Shown here: one piece after another, positions 41,208-45,853 of the stretch
Layout: every line of letters starts with the position of its first letter
How positions within the stretch are numbered: position 1 is the stretch's first letter
Source of the DNA: Alphaproteobacteria bacterium
Lineage (GTDB): Bacteria > Pseudomonadota > Alphaproteobacteria > Rhodobacterales > Rhodobacteraceae
Length of the DNA: 45,853 nt
Direction: 5' to 3'
Assembly (NCBI GenBank): GCA_030427145.1
Contig: JAUHWT010000027.1
Location: 1 to 45,853, forward strand
Translations under genes and position numbers: made by a program
The notes under the pieces: model-generated
Database searches by the model: none
Seen by the model: only the letters and a program-made list of their open reading frames with translations
What the model was told of the DNA's origin: nothing

Positions 41208-41398
41208 CGCGCGATCCTCCGGCCGGGGCGGGTGCCGAGCGGGCCGTTGGCAAGTCCGCGGGCGAAGGTCAGGAACAGGAGCGCGACCCCGGCCGGAACC
41301 ACCGAGGCGATGCCAACCGCCAGTGCCGCGAGCAGGACGAGGGCCGTCGCCACGGTCAGGGCGGCGGCGGCGATCCAGATGCAGACCCGGCGCATCAC
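41204..41398 (-). CDS. Small membrane protein with two helices, 64 aa
   Basis: GTG at 41398 (or ATG 41395) overlaps the upstream stop. Hydrophobic segments CIWIAAAALTVATALVLLAA and VASVVPAGVALLF-like stretch GIASVVPAGVALLFLTF would form a hairpin, with a basic C-terminus (TRPGRRIAR). Unknown function. Confidence 0.55.
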   Translation of the reverse strand: MMRRVCIWIAAAALTVATALVLLAALAVGIASVVPAGVALLFLTFARGLANGPLGTRPGRRIAR

Positions 41399-41661
41399 GC
41401 GGCGGCCTGTCGGAGCCAGGCGGCAAGGGCGCGGCGGCCGGCGGGCGTGACCTCAAGGTCGATGGTGCTGCCTTTGCCGTTCGGGTCGATTGCCGCCCAA
41501 TGGCCGCTTGCCAGTTTGCGCCGGGCCAGATGACCGCCGCGCAGGAAGGTCATGCGGTTTTTGCGGATCTCGCCTAGCGGATCGTCTGGCCGGCCGAGCG
41601 CGTGGTCGATGTCGTCCATGTCGTGGCAGTCGAGGGTGCGGGCGTCGTTCGTGGCGTTCAT
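41395..41661 (-). CDS. First gene of the left operon, 88 aa soluble protein
   Basis: ATG at 41661 after GCGGAGG. Acidic N-terminus (LDCHDMDDIDHALGRPDDPL), then MTFLRGGHLARRKLASGHWA and a C-terminal VTPAGRRALAAWLRQAAA that resembles the end of small wHTH or regulator domains. It stands right behind the operator-controlled left promoter, a usual place for an antirepressor or antiterminator. That role is inference. Confidence 0.65.
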   Translation of the reverse strand: MNATNDARTLDCHDMDDIDHALGRPDDPLGEIRKNRMTFLRGGHLARRKLASGHWAAIDPNGKGSTIDLEVTPAGRRALAAWLRQAAA

Positions 41662-41701
41662 TGGGGGGTGCCTCCGCTGTTCGTGTCTGGGAGGGATGTA
41701 T

Positions 41702-41762
41702 ATGCGAAATGCACATGCTCTGTCCAACAAAAAATGCGTTACGCACATTTATTGTTGGACAG
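41702..41762 (-). promoter_or_regulatory. Left promoter with two operators and a nested inverted repeat
   Basis: On the minus strand TGGACA (-35, 41726-41721) is followed after 18 bases by TATACA (-10, 41702-41697). The operator at 41702-41714 (13 bp, reads GTGCATTTCGCAT on the minus strand) fills the spacer. A second operator lies at 41734-41746. It is flanked by an 11-bp perfect inverted repeat, CTGTCCAACAA (41720-41730) and TTGTTGGACAG (41752-41762), centred within one base of the operator. Repressor bound here would block transcription toward the 41661 gene. Confidence 0.7.
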
Positions 41763-41792
41763 GGTCGAATCGGGTGCTATGCGGAGGTCATG

Positions 41793-41818
41793 AAAAAACC
41801 CGGCGCGGTGCCGGGTTT
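41793..41818 (-). terminator. Intrinsic terminator of the repressor operon
   Basis: Stem AAACCCGGC (41796-41804), loop GCGGT, GCCGGGTTT (41810-41818). On the minus strand the stem is followed by a run of six T (41798-41793). It lies 26 bases beyond the stop of the 41844 gene. Confidence 0.85.
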
Positions 41819-41843
41819 AGGAAGACGGGACAGGTGATGGGTG

Positions 41844-42161
41844 TCAGGAACTATGGCCGTGACGGTTCATCCAGTCGGCCAGTCGGGAACCGTCCGATGC
41901 CAGGGTATGCAGCTCATGTGCTGTTGAAGATCCGAAAAGCCGAGCGATGTCGGGTAGTCGTGCCGCTGCCGCGCGATGCACGGACTCATGCAGCTCTGAT
42001 AATGTTGCGTCAGCTGGGACTTCTAGATGAATCCGTAGCCGCAGCGTATCTGCAGCGGCTTTGGTCACCGCCTCGATCTTGATCTCTACGGTAGCGCAAA
42101 GGTGGTTTGGCGGAGTGCCGAGCAGTTCGATGTCGTAAATCCGATAATCCAGAACGTCCAT
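41844..42161 (-). CDS. Hypothetical protein co-transcribed with the repressor, 105 aa
   Basis: ATG at 42161 after AGAGGAA, 20 bases after the repressor stop. Mixed fold: DYRIYDIELLGTPPNHLCAT and VEIKIEAVTKAAADTLRLRI strands, then a helix with LSELHESVHRAAAARLPDIA and a polar end. Followed by an intrinsic terminator, so this and the repressor gene form the likely prophage-expressed operon. Its role in lysogeny (superinfection or conversion) is open. Confidence 0.65.
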   Translation of the reverse strand: MDVLDYRIYDIELLGTPPNHLCATVEIKIEAVTKAAADTLRLRIHLEVPADATLSELHESVHRAAAARLPDIARLFGSSTAHELHTLASDGSRLADWMNRHGHSS

Positions 42162-42181
42162 TGGAATTCCTCTTTGCGGCG

Positions 42182-42808
42182 TCAGTCATTCAGGCGCCAA
42201 CTCGCGGTGACGGTGCCTTTGATCTCAACGCTTTCGCCGTCGACATTATGCGCCGATACATGCCCGGTCACATGGCCGAGGATGATTGCGAAGGGCGGCG
42301 CGTACTGTGCCAGGTGATTGGTGGCGCTGCCGATTTCAAGGTCGTTGAGGGCGATCAGAACCTGCGCGCCTTCGTCGGGATCGGTCGCGGCGTGGTCGAC
42401 CAGCAGGAAGTCGCCCGGCAGGTATCCGGCGGAAATCATCGTCTGGTTGGTCACGCGCCACACCTCGCGGTCGCCGCCGGCACCGGCGGCGCGGGCCATG
42501 TCCAGCAGATGTTTCGACGGATGGTGCGGGCCGTCACGGCGCAGCAGGAATGGCGTGACCGAGGATTGCGGCCGGTCGTCCGGTGCCGGCGCCTCGACGC
42601 CGAACAACAGCCATTCGCGGGTGACCCGGAACGCGGTCGCATATTTCGCGGCGGCGCGGGTGATCCCGCGCGTGCCGTTTTCGTGCTGCGCGTAGGTCTC
42701 ATACTTCCAGTTGAAGCGTTTGGTGGCGGCGAGCGCGGAGTCAAATCCGGCACGCTCGCGGGCCTGTTGCAGTCGAATGGCGGGTTCGGGGCGGGTGTCT
42801 GTCGTCAT
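42182..42808 (-). CDS. CI-like phage repressor (HTH plus S24-like domain), 208 aa
   Basis: Start ATG 42808 abuts an operator (42810-42824). Residues 11-70 form the HTH domain (RLQQARERAGFDSALAATKR; ENGTRGITRAAAKYATAF; VTREWLLFG). After a linker, about 115-208 resemble a LexA/CI S24 dimerisation domain: VWRVTNQTMISAGYLPGDFL with PGDFLLVD, and VEIKGTVTASWRL at the end. The canonical Ser-Met is Thr-Met (123-124), and I see no obvious catalytic Lys. This would suggest a repressor not removed by self-cleavage. A CATAAT box 6 bases before the ATG implies leaderless mRNA, as for lambda cI. Confidence 0.85.
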   Translation of the reverse strand: MTTDTRPEPAIRLQQARERAGFDSALAATKRFNWKYETYAQHENGTRGITRAAAKYATAFRVTREWLLFGVEAPAPDDRPQSSVTPFLLRRDGPHHPSKHLLDMARAAGAGGDREVWRVTNQTMISAGYLPGDFLLVDHAATDPDEGAQVLIALNDLEIGSATNHLAQYAPPFAIILGHVTGHVSAHNVDGESVEIKGTVTASWRLND

Positions 42809-42809
42809 G

Positions 42810-42873
42810 CGTGCATTATGCACGGATGATATGTGCATTTCGCCTTGACGGGCGTATGTGCGTTATGCATTTA
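42810..42873. promoter_or_regulatory. Repressor/Cro control region with three operators
   Basis: Operators (13 bp, GTGC-R-T-W-W-Y-GC-x-x): 42811-42823 (perfect palindrome, 15 bp with flanks), 42833-42845 and 42858-42870; centres are 22 and 25 bp apart. The rightward promoter has TTGACG (42845-42850) and a weak -10 near 42868-42874; the third operator sits in its spacer and the second touches its -35. The leftward repressor promoter has CATAAT (on the minus strand) inside the first operator. Binding would repress both directions. Confidence 0.78.
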
Positions 42874-42881
42874 TCCTCGCC

Positions 42882-43097
42882 ATGTCGAATGTCATGAACC
42901 TTAAACAGATCCGCAAGAGCGCCGGGTGGGGCCAGAAACGGCTCGGGGATTTCCTCGGGGTCGATGCCTCGACGATTTCGCGCGTTGAAAGCGGCAAGGT
43001 CATTCCGTCCGGTCCGCTGACCAAGATGATCGACCTGTGGGTCGAGCAGCACGGCGCCGCCGGCACACAAACCGAAAACTGCGGGGCGGCGCAATGA
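42882..43097 (+). CDS. Cro-like HTH repressor, 71 aa
   Basis: ATG 42882 (ATG 42894 is an alternative). Single XRE-type HTH: LKQIRKSAGWGQKRLGDFLG, VDASTISRVESGKVIPSG with recognition helix DASTISRVESG, then KMIDLWVEQHG. It is divergent from the CI-like gene and shares its operators, the usual place of Cro. No strong Shine-Dalgarno sequence; the predicted transcript start falls near the ATG, so it may be leaderless. Confidence 0.85.
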   Translation: MSNVMNLKQIRKSAGWGQKRLGDFLGVDASTISRVESGKVIPSGPLTKMIDLWVEQHGAAGTQTENCGAAQ

Positions 43098-43202
43098 GCG
43101 CCGCCCCTGTCACGCGTACCAGACATACAAACGAACTCCCGCATGACGGGGCGTCAGAACCGAGCAGTTCCGAATCCCGAGTATCAGTAGAGCGGAGTTT
43201 CC

Positions 43203-43538
43203 ATGAACAATCCTGCATTTTCGACGTGCCTGAAGAAAATTTCAGCGTCCGGCGTGGTGCCGCCGGACGGGAGGGGCCGCGAGGGGCGGCCGAAATACGA
43301 TCCGCGGCGGCGCGACCGGGTGCGGCGGCGGATGGCGGCGATGCTGGTCGCGGCGTTTCCGGCGGAAACGCAGGCGGACACGGCGCGGGCGGCGTCGGCG
43401 GCGACCGGGTATTCGGCGCGGCAGGTGATCAACTGGCTGAACGGGTGCCACGACATGCCGGCGTTCATGGCCGAATGGCTGGCGGAACGGGTCGAGGCGG
43501 TCGAGGCGCTGGCGCAGCGGATCGAGGCGCGGCGCTGA
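43203..43538 (+). CDS. HTH protein of the early operon, 111 aa
   Basis: ATG 43203 after CGGAG. Gly/Arg-rich N-terminus (GRGREGRPKYDPRRRDRVRR) followed by helices: MAAMLVAAFPAETQADTARA, an HTH-like ATGYSARQVINWLNGCHDMP and MAEWLAERVEAVEALAQRIE. The central segment with YSARQVINWLNG has the recognition-helix form. It could be a second early regulator or a transcription activator (CII-like slot). The 105 bases before it contain only a doubtful frame starting at 43094. Stop at 43538 is followed by a stem-loop. Confidence 0.7.
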   Translation: MNNPAFSTCLKKISASGVVPPDGRGREGRPKYDPRRRDRVRRRMAAMLVAAFPAETQADTARAASAATGYSARQVINWLNGCHDMPAFMAEWLAERVEAVEALAQRIEARR

Positions 43539-43544
43539 GGGCCG

Positions 43545-43815
43545 GCATCGCCGGTCTGGCGATGCTTGTAACGTTTTCGGTGCGCCGTATCGGCGGCGCC
43601 CTGATTTTCCGGCTGCGCGGGCGCTGAAAGATTTTTCAGCCGCGCGACCGGTTCTGCTGACGTTCCCGGGGCAACAGCCCTTTTCCTCCCCGGGCCGCTT
43701 CGGGGGCGTCAGCAGAACCGGAAGGACCGCCGGTTCGAAGGGTCGCGGCACGGGCTGGTCGAACAAACCCGCCGCGACCCGCGCCGCCGCCGGTGGGTTG
43801 AGGCACCGGCGGCGG
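43545..43815 (+). ncRNA. Tandem array of five stem-loops in a gene-free stretch (candidate structured RNA)
   Basis: Five perfect inverted repeats in 271 bases: GCATCGCC/GGCGATGC (43545-43565); GCTGAAA/TTTCAGC (43623-43640); 15-bp CCGGTTCTGCTGACG/CGTCAGCAGAACCGG (43648-43662, 43707-43721) enclosing CCCGGGG/CCCCGGG; 9-bp GGGTCGCGG/CCGCGACCC (43740-43780); 12-bp CCGCCGCCGGTG/CACCGGCGGCGG (43784-43815) with an 8-base loop. The first may be a terminator (followed by TTGTAACGTTTT). No convincing frame covers the interval. Possible roles are an antitermination (put-like) RNA, a regulatory RNA or a replication/packaging signal. Confidence 0.55.
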
Positions 43816-43846
43816 ATTGGCGCAACGGCAGGCAGGCAGGCAGGGC

Positions 43847-44053
43847 ATGGGCGGACGGCCGGAAGGGTTTGAACACATGGCGGGCTCGGATTTCGAGGCG
43901 CTGGACCGGATGGCGGCGGCATCGGGCACCACGGCGGACCGGCTGGCCTGCGCCCTGGTTGAACAGTCGCTCGACCACATCCGCCAGTTCGGCGTGACGC
44001 CGGGCGGCGCGGGGCTGCTCGGCCCGGTGCAGGCGGCAAGGCGAAAGGGATAG
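43847..44053 (+). CDS. Small helical protein, possible RHH-like fold, 68 aa
   Basis: ATG 43847 after a GGCAGG tract. FEALDRMAAASGTTADRLAC followed by ALVEQSLDHIRQFGV resembles the helix pair of ribbon-helix-helix proteins, but the first strand is not evident. Gly-rich ends. First gene after the structured region. A DNA-binding role is possible. Confidence 0.6.
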   Translation: MGGRPEGFEHMAGSDFEALDRMAAASGTTADRLACALVEQSLDHIRQFGVTPGGAGLLGPVQAARRKG

Positions 44054-44057
44054 GGCG

Positions 44058-44275
44058 ATGGACCGTTCGCTGCACGGCAACGGCGAGGCCTGCGCGCTGC
44101 GGCGGGCCGATCGCCGCGCGGCGCGGGAGTTTGAGCAGGGCGTGTCCTGCAACCTTTGCGCCGGCGCGGGGCGGATCGAAAGGCCCATGCCGGCGTGGTG
44201 CGCGAGGCGGCGGCATGGGCCGCGCAACATTACTGGCCGGAGCGCGTGGCGCGCTGGCGGATGGCAGGAAGGTAA
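44058..44275 (+). CDS. Small CxxC protein, apparent frameshift near 44190
   Basis: ATG 44058 opens a frame with EACALRRADRRAAREFEQGV and CNLCAGAGRI that has no stop before the next gene. After about 44190 a shifted frame gives VVREAAAWAAQHYWPERVAR and WRMAGR, ending in TAA 44273-44275, five bases before the next ATG and its ribosome site. The combined protein (about 72 residues) looks natural, so an indel or programmed frameshift is likely. Reading straight on to 44570 as one fused protein is the alternative. Confidence 0.4.
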
Positions 44276-44279
44276 GGCG

Positions 44280-44570
44280 ATGACAGGAACGGTGACGCGG
44301 GACGTGATCCTGCAGGGGGCGTCGACGGCGCTGGTCGAGCGGGGCGCGAAATACGGCGAGGCGGGCGCGCTGTTCGGCCGGGTGGCGGCGGTCTGGTCGG
44401 TGCGGCTCGGGGTTGCGATCGCGCCGTCGATGGCGGCGTCGCTGATGGGCGATCTGAAACGCGCCCGGGCCGACATCGGCGGGTTCGATCCCGACCATGC
44501 CGTCGATGCGGTCGGCTACGAGGCGCTGGCCGGCGAGCTGGCGGCGGCGGAAGATGCGGAGGTGTTCTGA
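44280..44570 (+). CDS. DUF6378-type protein, 96 aa
   Basis: ATG 44280 after AGGAAGG. Pattern: ILQGASTALVERGAKYGEAG, FGRVAAVWSVRLG, LMGDLKRARADIGGFDPDHA, VDAVGYEALAGELA. This is the helical DUF6378 domain, common in phage early regions and related in style to MazG-like nucleotide pyrophosphatases (DRxxxYGxxxxxF). Function not established. Four-base... the stop overlaps the next ATG by one base. Confidence 0.8.
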   Translation: MTGTVTRDVILQGASTALVERGAKYGEAGALFGRVAAVWSVRLGVAIAPSMAASLMGDLKRARADIGGFDPDHAVDAVGYEALAGELAAAEDAEVF

Positions 44571-45586
44571 TGCAGGGGCATTTTCGCCGGGTCGACATTG
44601 GTGACATGAAGGCGCCGCCGGCGCGGGAGGATTTCGGCCCGGCACCGGATCTGCGCTGGCTCGAGATTGCCGACATGGTGATCGACGGGCGGTACCAGCG
44701 CGAGATCGGCCCGCGAAACATCCGGTCGATCGAGGCGATTGCAAGGGCGTTCGAATGGGCGAAATTCTCGCCGGTTTTGGTGGCGCCGGTCGAGGGCGGC
44801 AAATTCGCGGTGATCGACGGTCAGCACCGGATTCATGCCGCGGCACTCTGCGGGATTTTGTCGGTGCCGTGTCAGAGCGTCAATCTGGCGACGCGGGAAC
44901 AGGCAGCGGCGTTCACGGCGGTCAACGGCAATACGGTGAAGATCACCGCGTTTCACATTTACCGTGCGGCGCTGGCGGCCGGTGAGCCATGGGCCTGCGG
45001 GATGCGCGACTGTGTCGAGGCGGCGGGGTGCCGGGCGATGACCGGCGCTACCTCTACGGCGCAGAAAAAGCCGGGCGAGATTTACTGTCTGACGTTCATT
45101 CGCGAGCGGATCGCCCGGACGGGACCGGAGCCGGTGACATGGGCGCTCGACGGGCTGCGCCGATCGGACAGGGGCGGCGCGGAGCCGTGGCTGTGGGGCT
45201 ATGCGTTTCTGCGGCCGTGGGTGCTGGCGCTGACGGCGCGGTTCGACCTGCGCCGGGGCGGGGTGGATCTCGCGGGCTTCGTCGATGCGCTGGACATCCG
45301 GCGCATCGAGCGTGAGGCGGATGCGCGGATCGACGGTCTGCGCCGGACGGGCGGCGTCACGCCACCGCGCCATGACCTGATCGAGGCGGCGTTGGGGGAA
45401 GAACTCGACCGGTTCGTCAATCCCGGACAGGCGCCCGTGCCGCCGGCGGCGCTGGTGGTGCCGCGGATCGCCGCGCCGACGGTAAAGTCGGCGCCGGTTT
45501 CGCCCGCACCGGCGAAGGAGGTGCGTCTGACCAGGGCGGACAGGGCGTTCGGCGCGGCACTGGCGGCGATGAAGGGGGGCGCGTGA
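44570..45586 (+). CDS. ParB/Srx-fold nuclease-like protein, 338 aa
   Basis: ATG 44570 overlapping the DUF6378 stop. N-terminal ParB-like domain: LEIADMVIDGRYQREIGPRN (about 31-50), IRSIEAIARAFEWAKFSPVL, and the signature VIDGQHRIHAAALCG at 81-95 containing the GQHR nucleotide-binding motif. A helical middle (TREQAAAFTAVNGNTVKITA) and C-terminal helices with a Pro-rich linker follow. Free-standing ParB-like proteins in phages act as DNA-binding CTPases or nucleases and often belong to early operons. The specific role here is unknown. Stop overlaps the next ATG. Confidence 0.85.
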   Translation: MQGHFRRVDIGDMKAPPAREDFGPAPDLRWLEIADMVIDGRYQREIGPRNIRSIEAIARAFEWAKFSPVLVAPVEGGKFAVIDGQHRIHAAALCGILSVPCQSVNLATREQAAAFTAVNGNTVKITAFHIYRAALAAGEPWACGMRDCVEAAGCRAMTGATSTAQKKPGEIYCLTFIRERIARTGPEPVTWALDGLRRSDRGGAEPWLWGYAFLRPWVLALTARFDLRRGGVDLAGFVDALDIRRIEREADARIDGLRRTGGVTPPRHDLIEAALGEELDRFVNPGQAPVPPAALVVPRIAAPTVKSAPVSPAPAKEVRLTRADRAFGAALAAMKGGA

Positions 45587-45853
45587 TGGCGCATGCGTTG
45601 ACGGCGGAGGACTGGACGGCGGTCGATGCGGTGTTGCGCGGCAACTGGACCCTGTGCAGCGATCTGGAACTGTCGGCAATGACCGGAGAGGTGCTGCGGC
45701 ATCGTGGGGCGCTGTCAGTGTCGAGAATCGGCCAGCGGCGGCGTGAGCTGGGGCTGCAGCGCCCGCTCGGCGGGTTCGGCAACCCGGAGCGGCAGGAGGC
45801 GTTCAACCGGTACATCCGCGAACACTGGCGGCGGAAGTCGGACGTGCAGATGG
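45586..45853 (+). CDS. Two-repeat HTH-like DNA-binding protein, 5' part (continues at base 128)
   Basis: ATG 45586 overlaps the ParB-like stop. First 89 residues of the gene whose 3' part is at 1-330: LTAEDWTAVDAVLRGNWTLC, then a helix LELSAMTGEVLRHRGALSVS, the first basic motif RIGQRRRELGLQ and the start of the second unit (ERQEAFNRYIREHWRRKSD). Read through the circular junction the protein has 156 residues. Confidence 0.78.
   Translation, partial: MAHALTAEDWTAVDAVLRGNWTLCSDLELSAMTGEVLRHRGALSVSRIGQRRRELGLQRPLGGFGNPERQEAFNRYIREHWRRKSDVQM
45727..45853. repeat. Terminal direct repeat, right copy (circular junction)
   Basis: Exact copy of bases 1-127. The reading frame that starts at 45586 enters this repeat in the same phase in which the left copy is read, so joining the two ends gives one intact gene. 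Confidence 0.93.

Noticed and set aside
41790-41837. 15-codon plus-strand ORF with a GGAGG site
   Set aside because: It overlaps the repressor-operon terminator and has no supported promoter; kept only as a note in the inverted-repeat finding.
43094-43627. Plus-strand frame beginning ATGA after the Cro-like gene
   Set aside because: Although it overlaps the Cro-like stop, it is Ser/Arg/Gly-rich without domain, and covers the better 43203 gene, which has a ribosome site and HTH.

Overview
The window is a complete temperate, tailed-phage genome of high GC content. Bases 1-127 are repeated exactly at 45727-45853, so the sequence closes into a circle of 45,726 bp and one gene runs across the junction. 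The head genes are of HK97 type, the tail is long and non-contractile (tape measure, tail-tip protein, no sheath), and there is a tyrosine integrase with an adjacent attP holding the 3' half of a bacterial tRNA-Tyr. Base composition, the GTA-like tail assembly protein and the general style of the proteins suggest an alphaproteobacterial host; this is inference, since no host DNA is present.

Layout. The early rightward (plus) operon starts at a Cro-like gene (42882) and continues with a second HTH gene (43203), about 270 bp of tandem stem-loops (43545-43815), a DUF6378-type protein, a ParB-like protein and a two-repeat DNA-binding protein across the junction. It goes on to small unknown genes, a D5/SF3 primase-helicase (1357-3039), an HNH protein, and a probable origin made of twelve copies of a 10-bp iteron in both orientations around an AT-rich core (3860-4167). 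After a few more small genes and a terminator (about 5544) comes the late region. This holds HNH nuclease, TerS, TerL, portal, ClpP-like protease, capsid, a possible decoration protein, connectors, tail tube, tail assembly protein, tape measure, distal tail proteins, a GNAT acetyltransferase, a 1657-residue tail-tip protein and three adhesion-type proteins (repeat fibre, Asp-box propeller, beta-helix). Holin-like proteins and a zinc amidase follow. One gene inside the tail module (13961-14251) is on the minus strand with its own promoter and a signal peptide, and looks like a moron.

From 35.39 to 42.81 kb nearly everything is on the minus strand: the repressor operon (42808 to 41844, ended by an intrinsic terminator), then a left operon of about 20 small genes running from 41661 to the integrase at 35388. 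Many of these genes are preceded by the same repeated stop/Shine-Dalgarno motif, and one run of five encodes tiny membrane proteins. attP lies just beyond the integrase stop.

Control. Five copies of a 13-bp operator occur at the two promoter regions: three between repressor and Cro-like gene, two in front of the left operon. They sit in promoter spacers or next to -35/-10 boxes, as in a lambda-type switch. The repressor probably silences both operons and its own promoter; it lacks a clear Ser/Lys dyad in its S24-like C-terminal domain.
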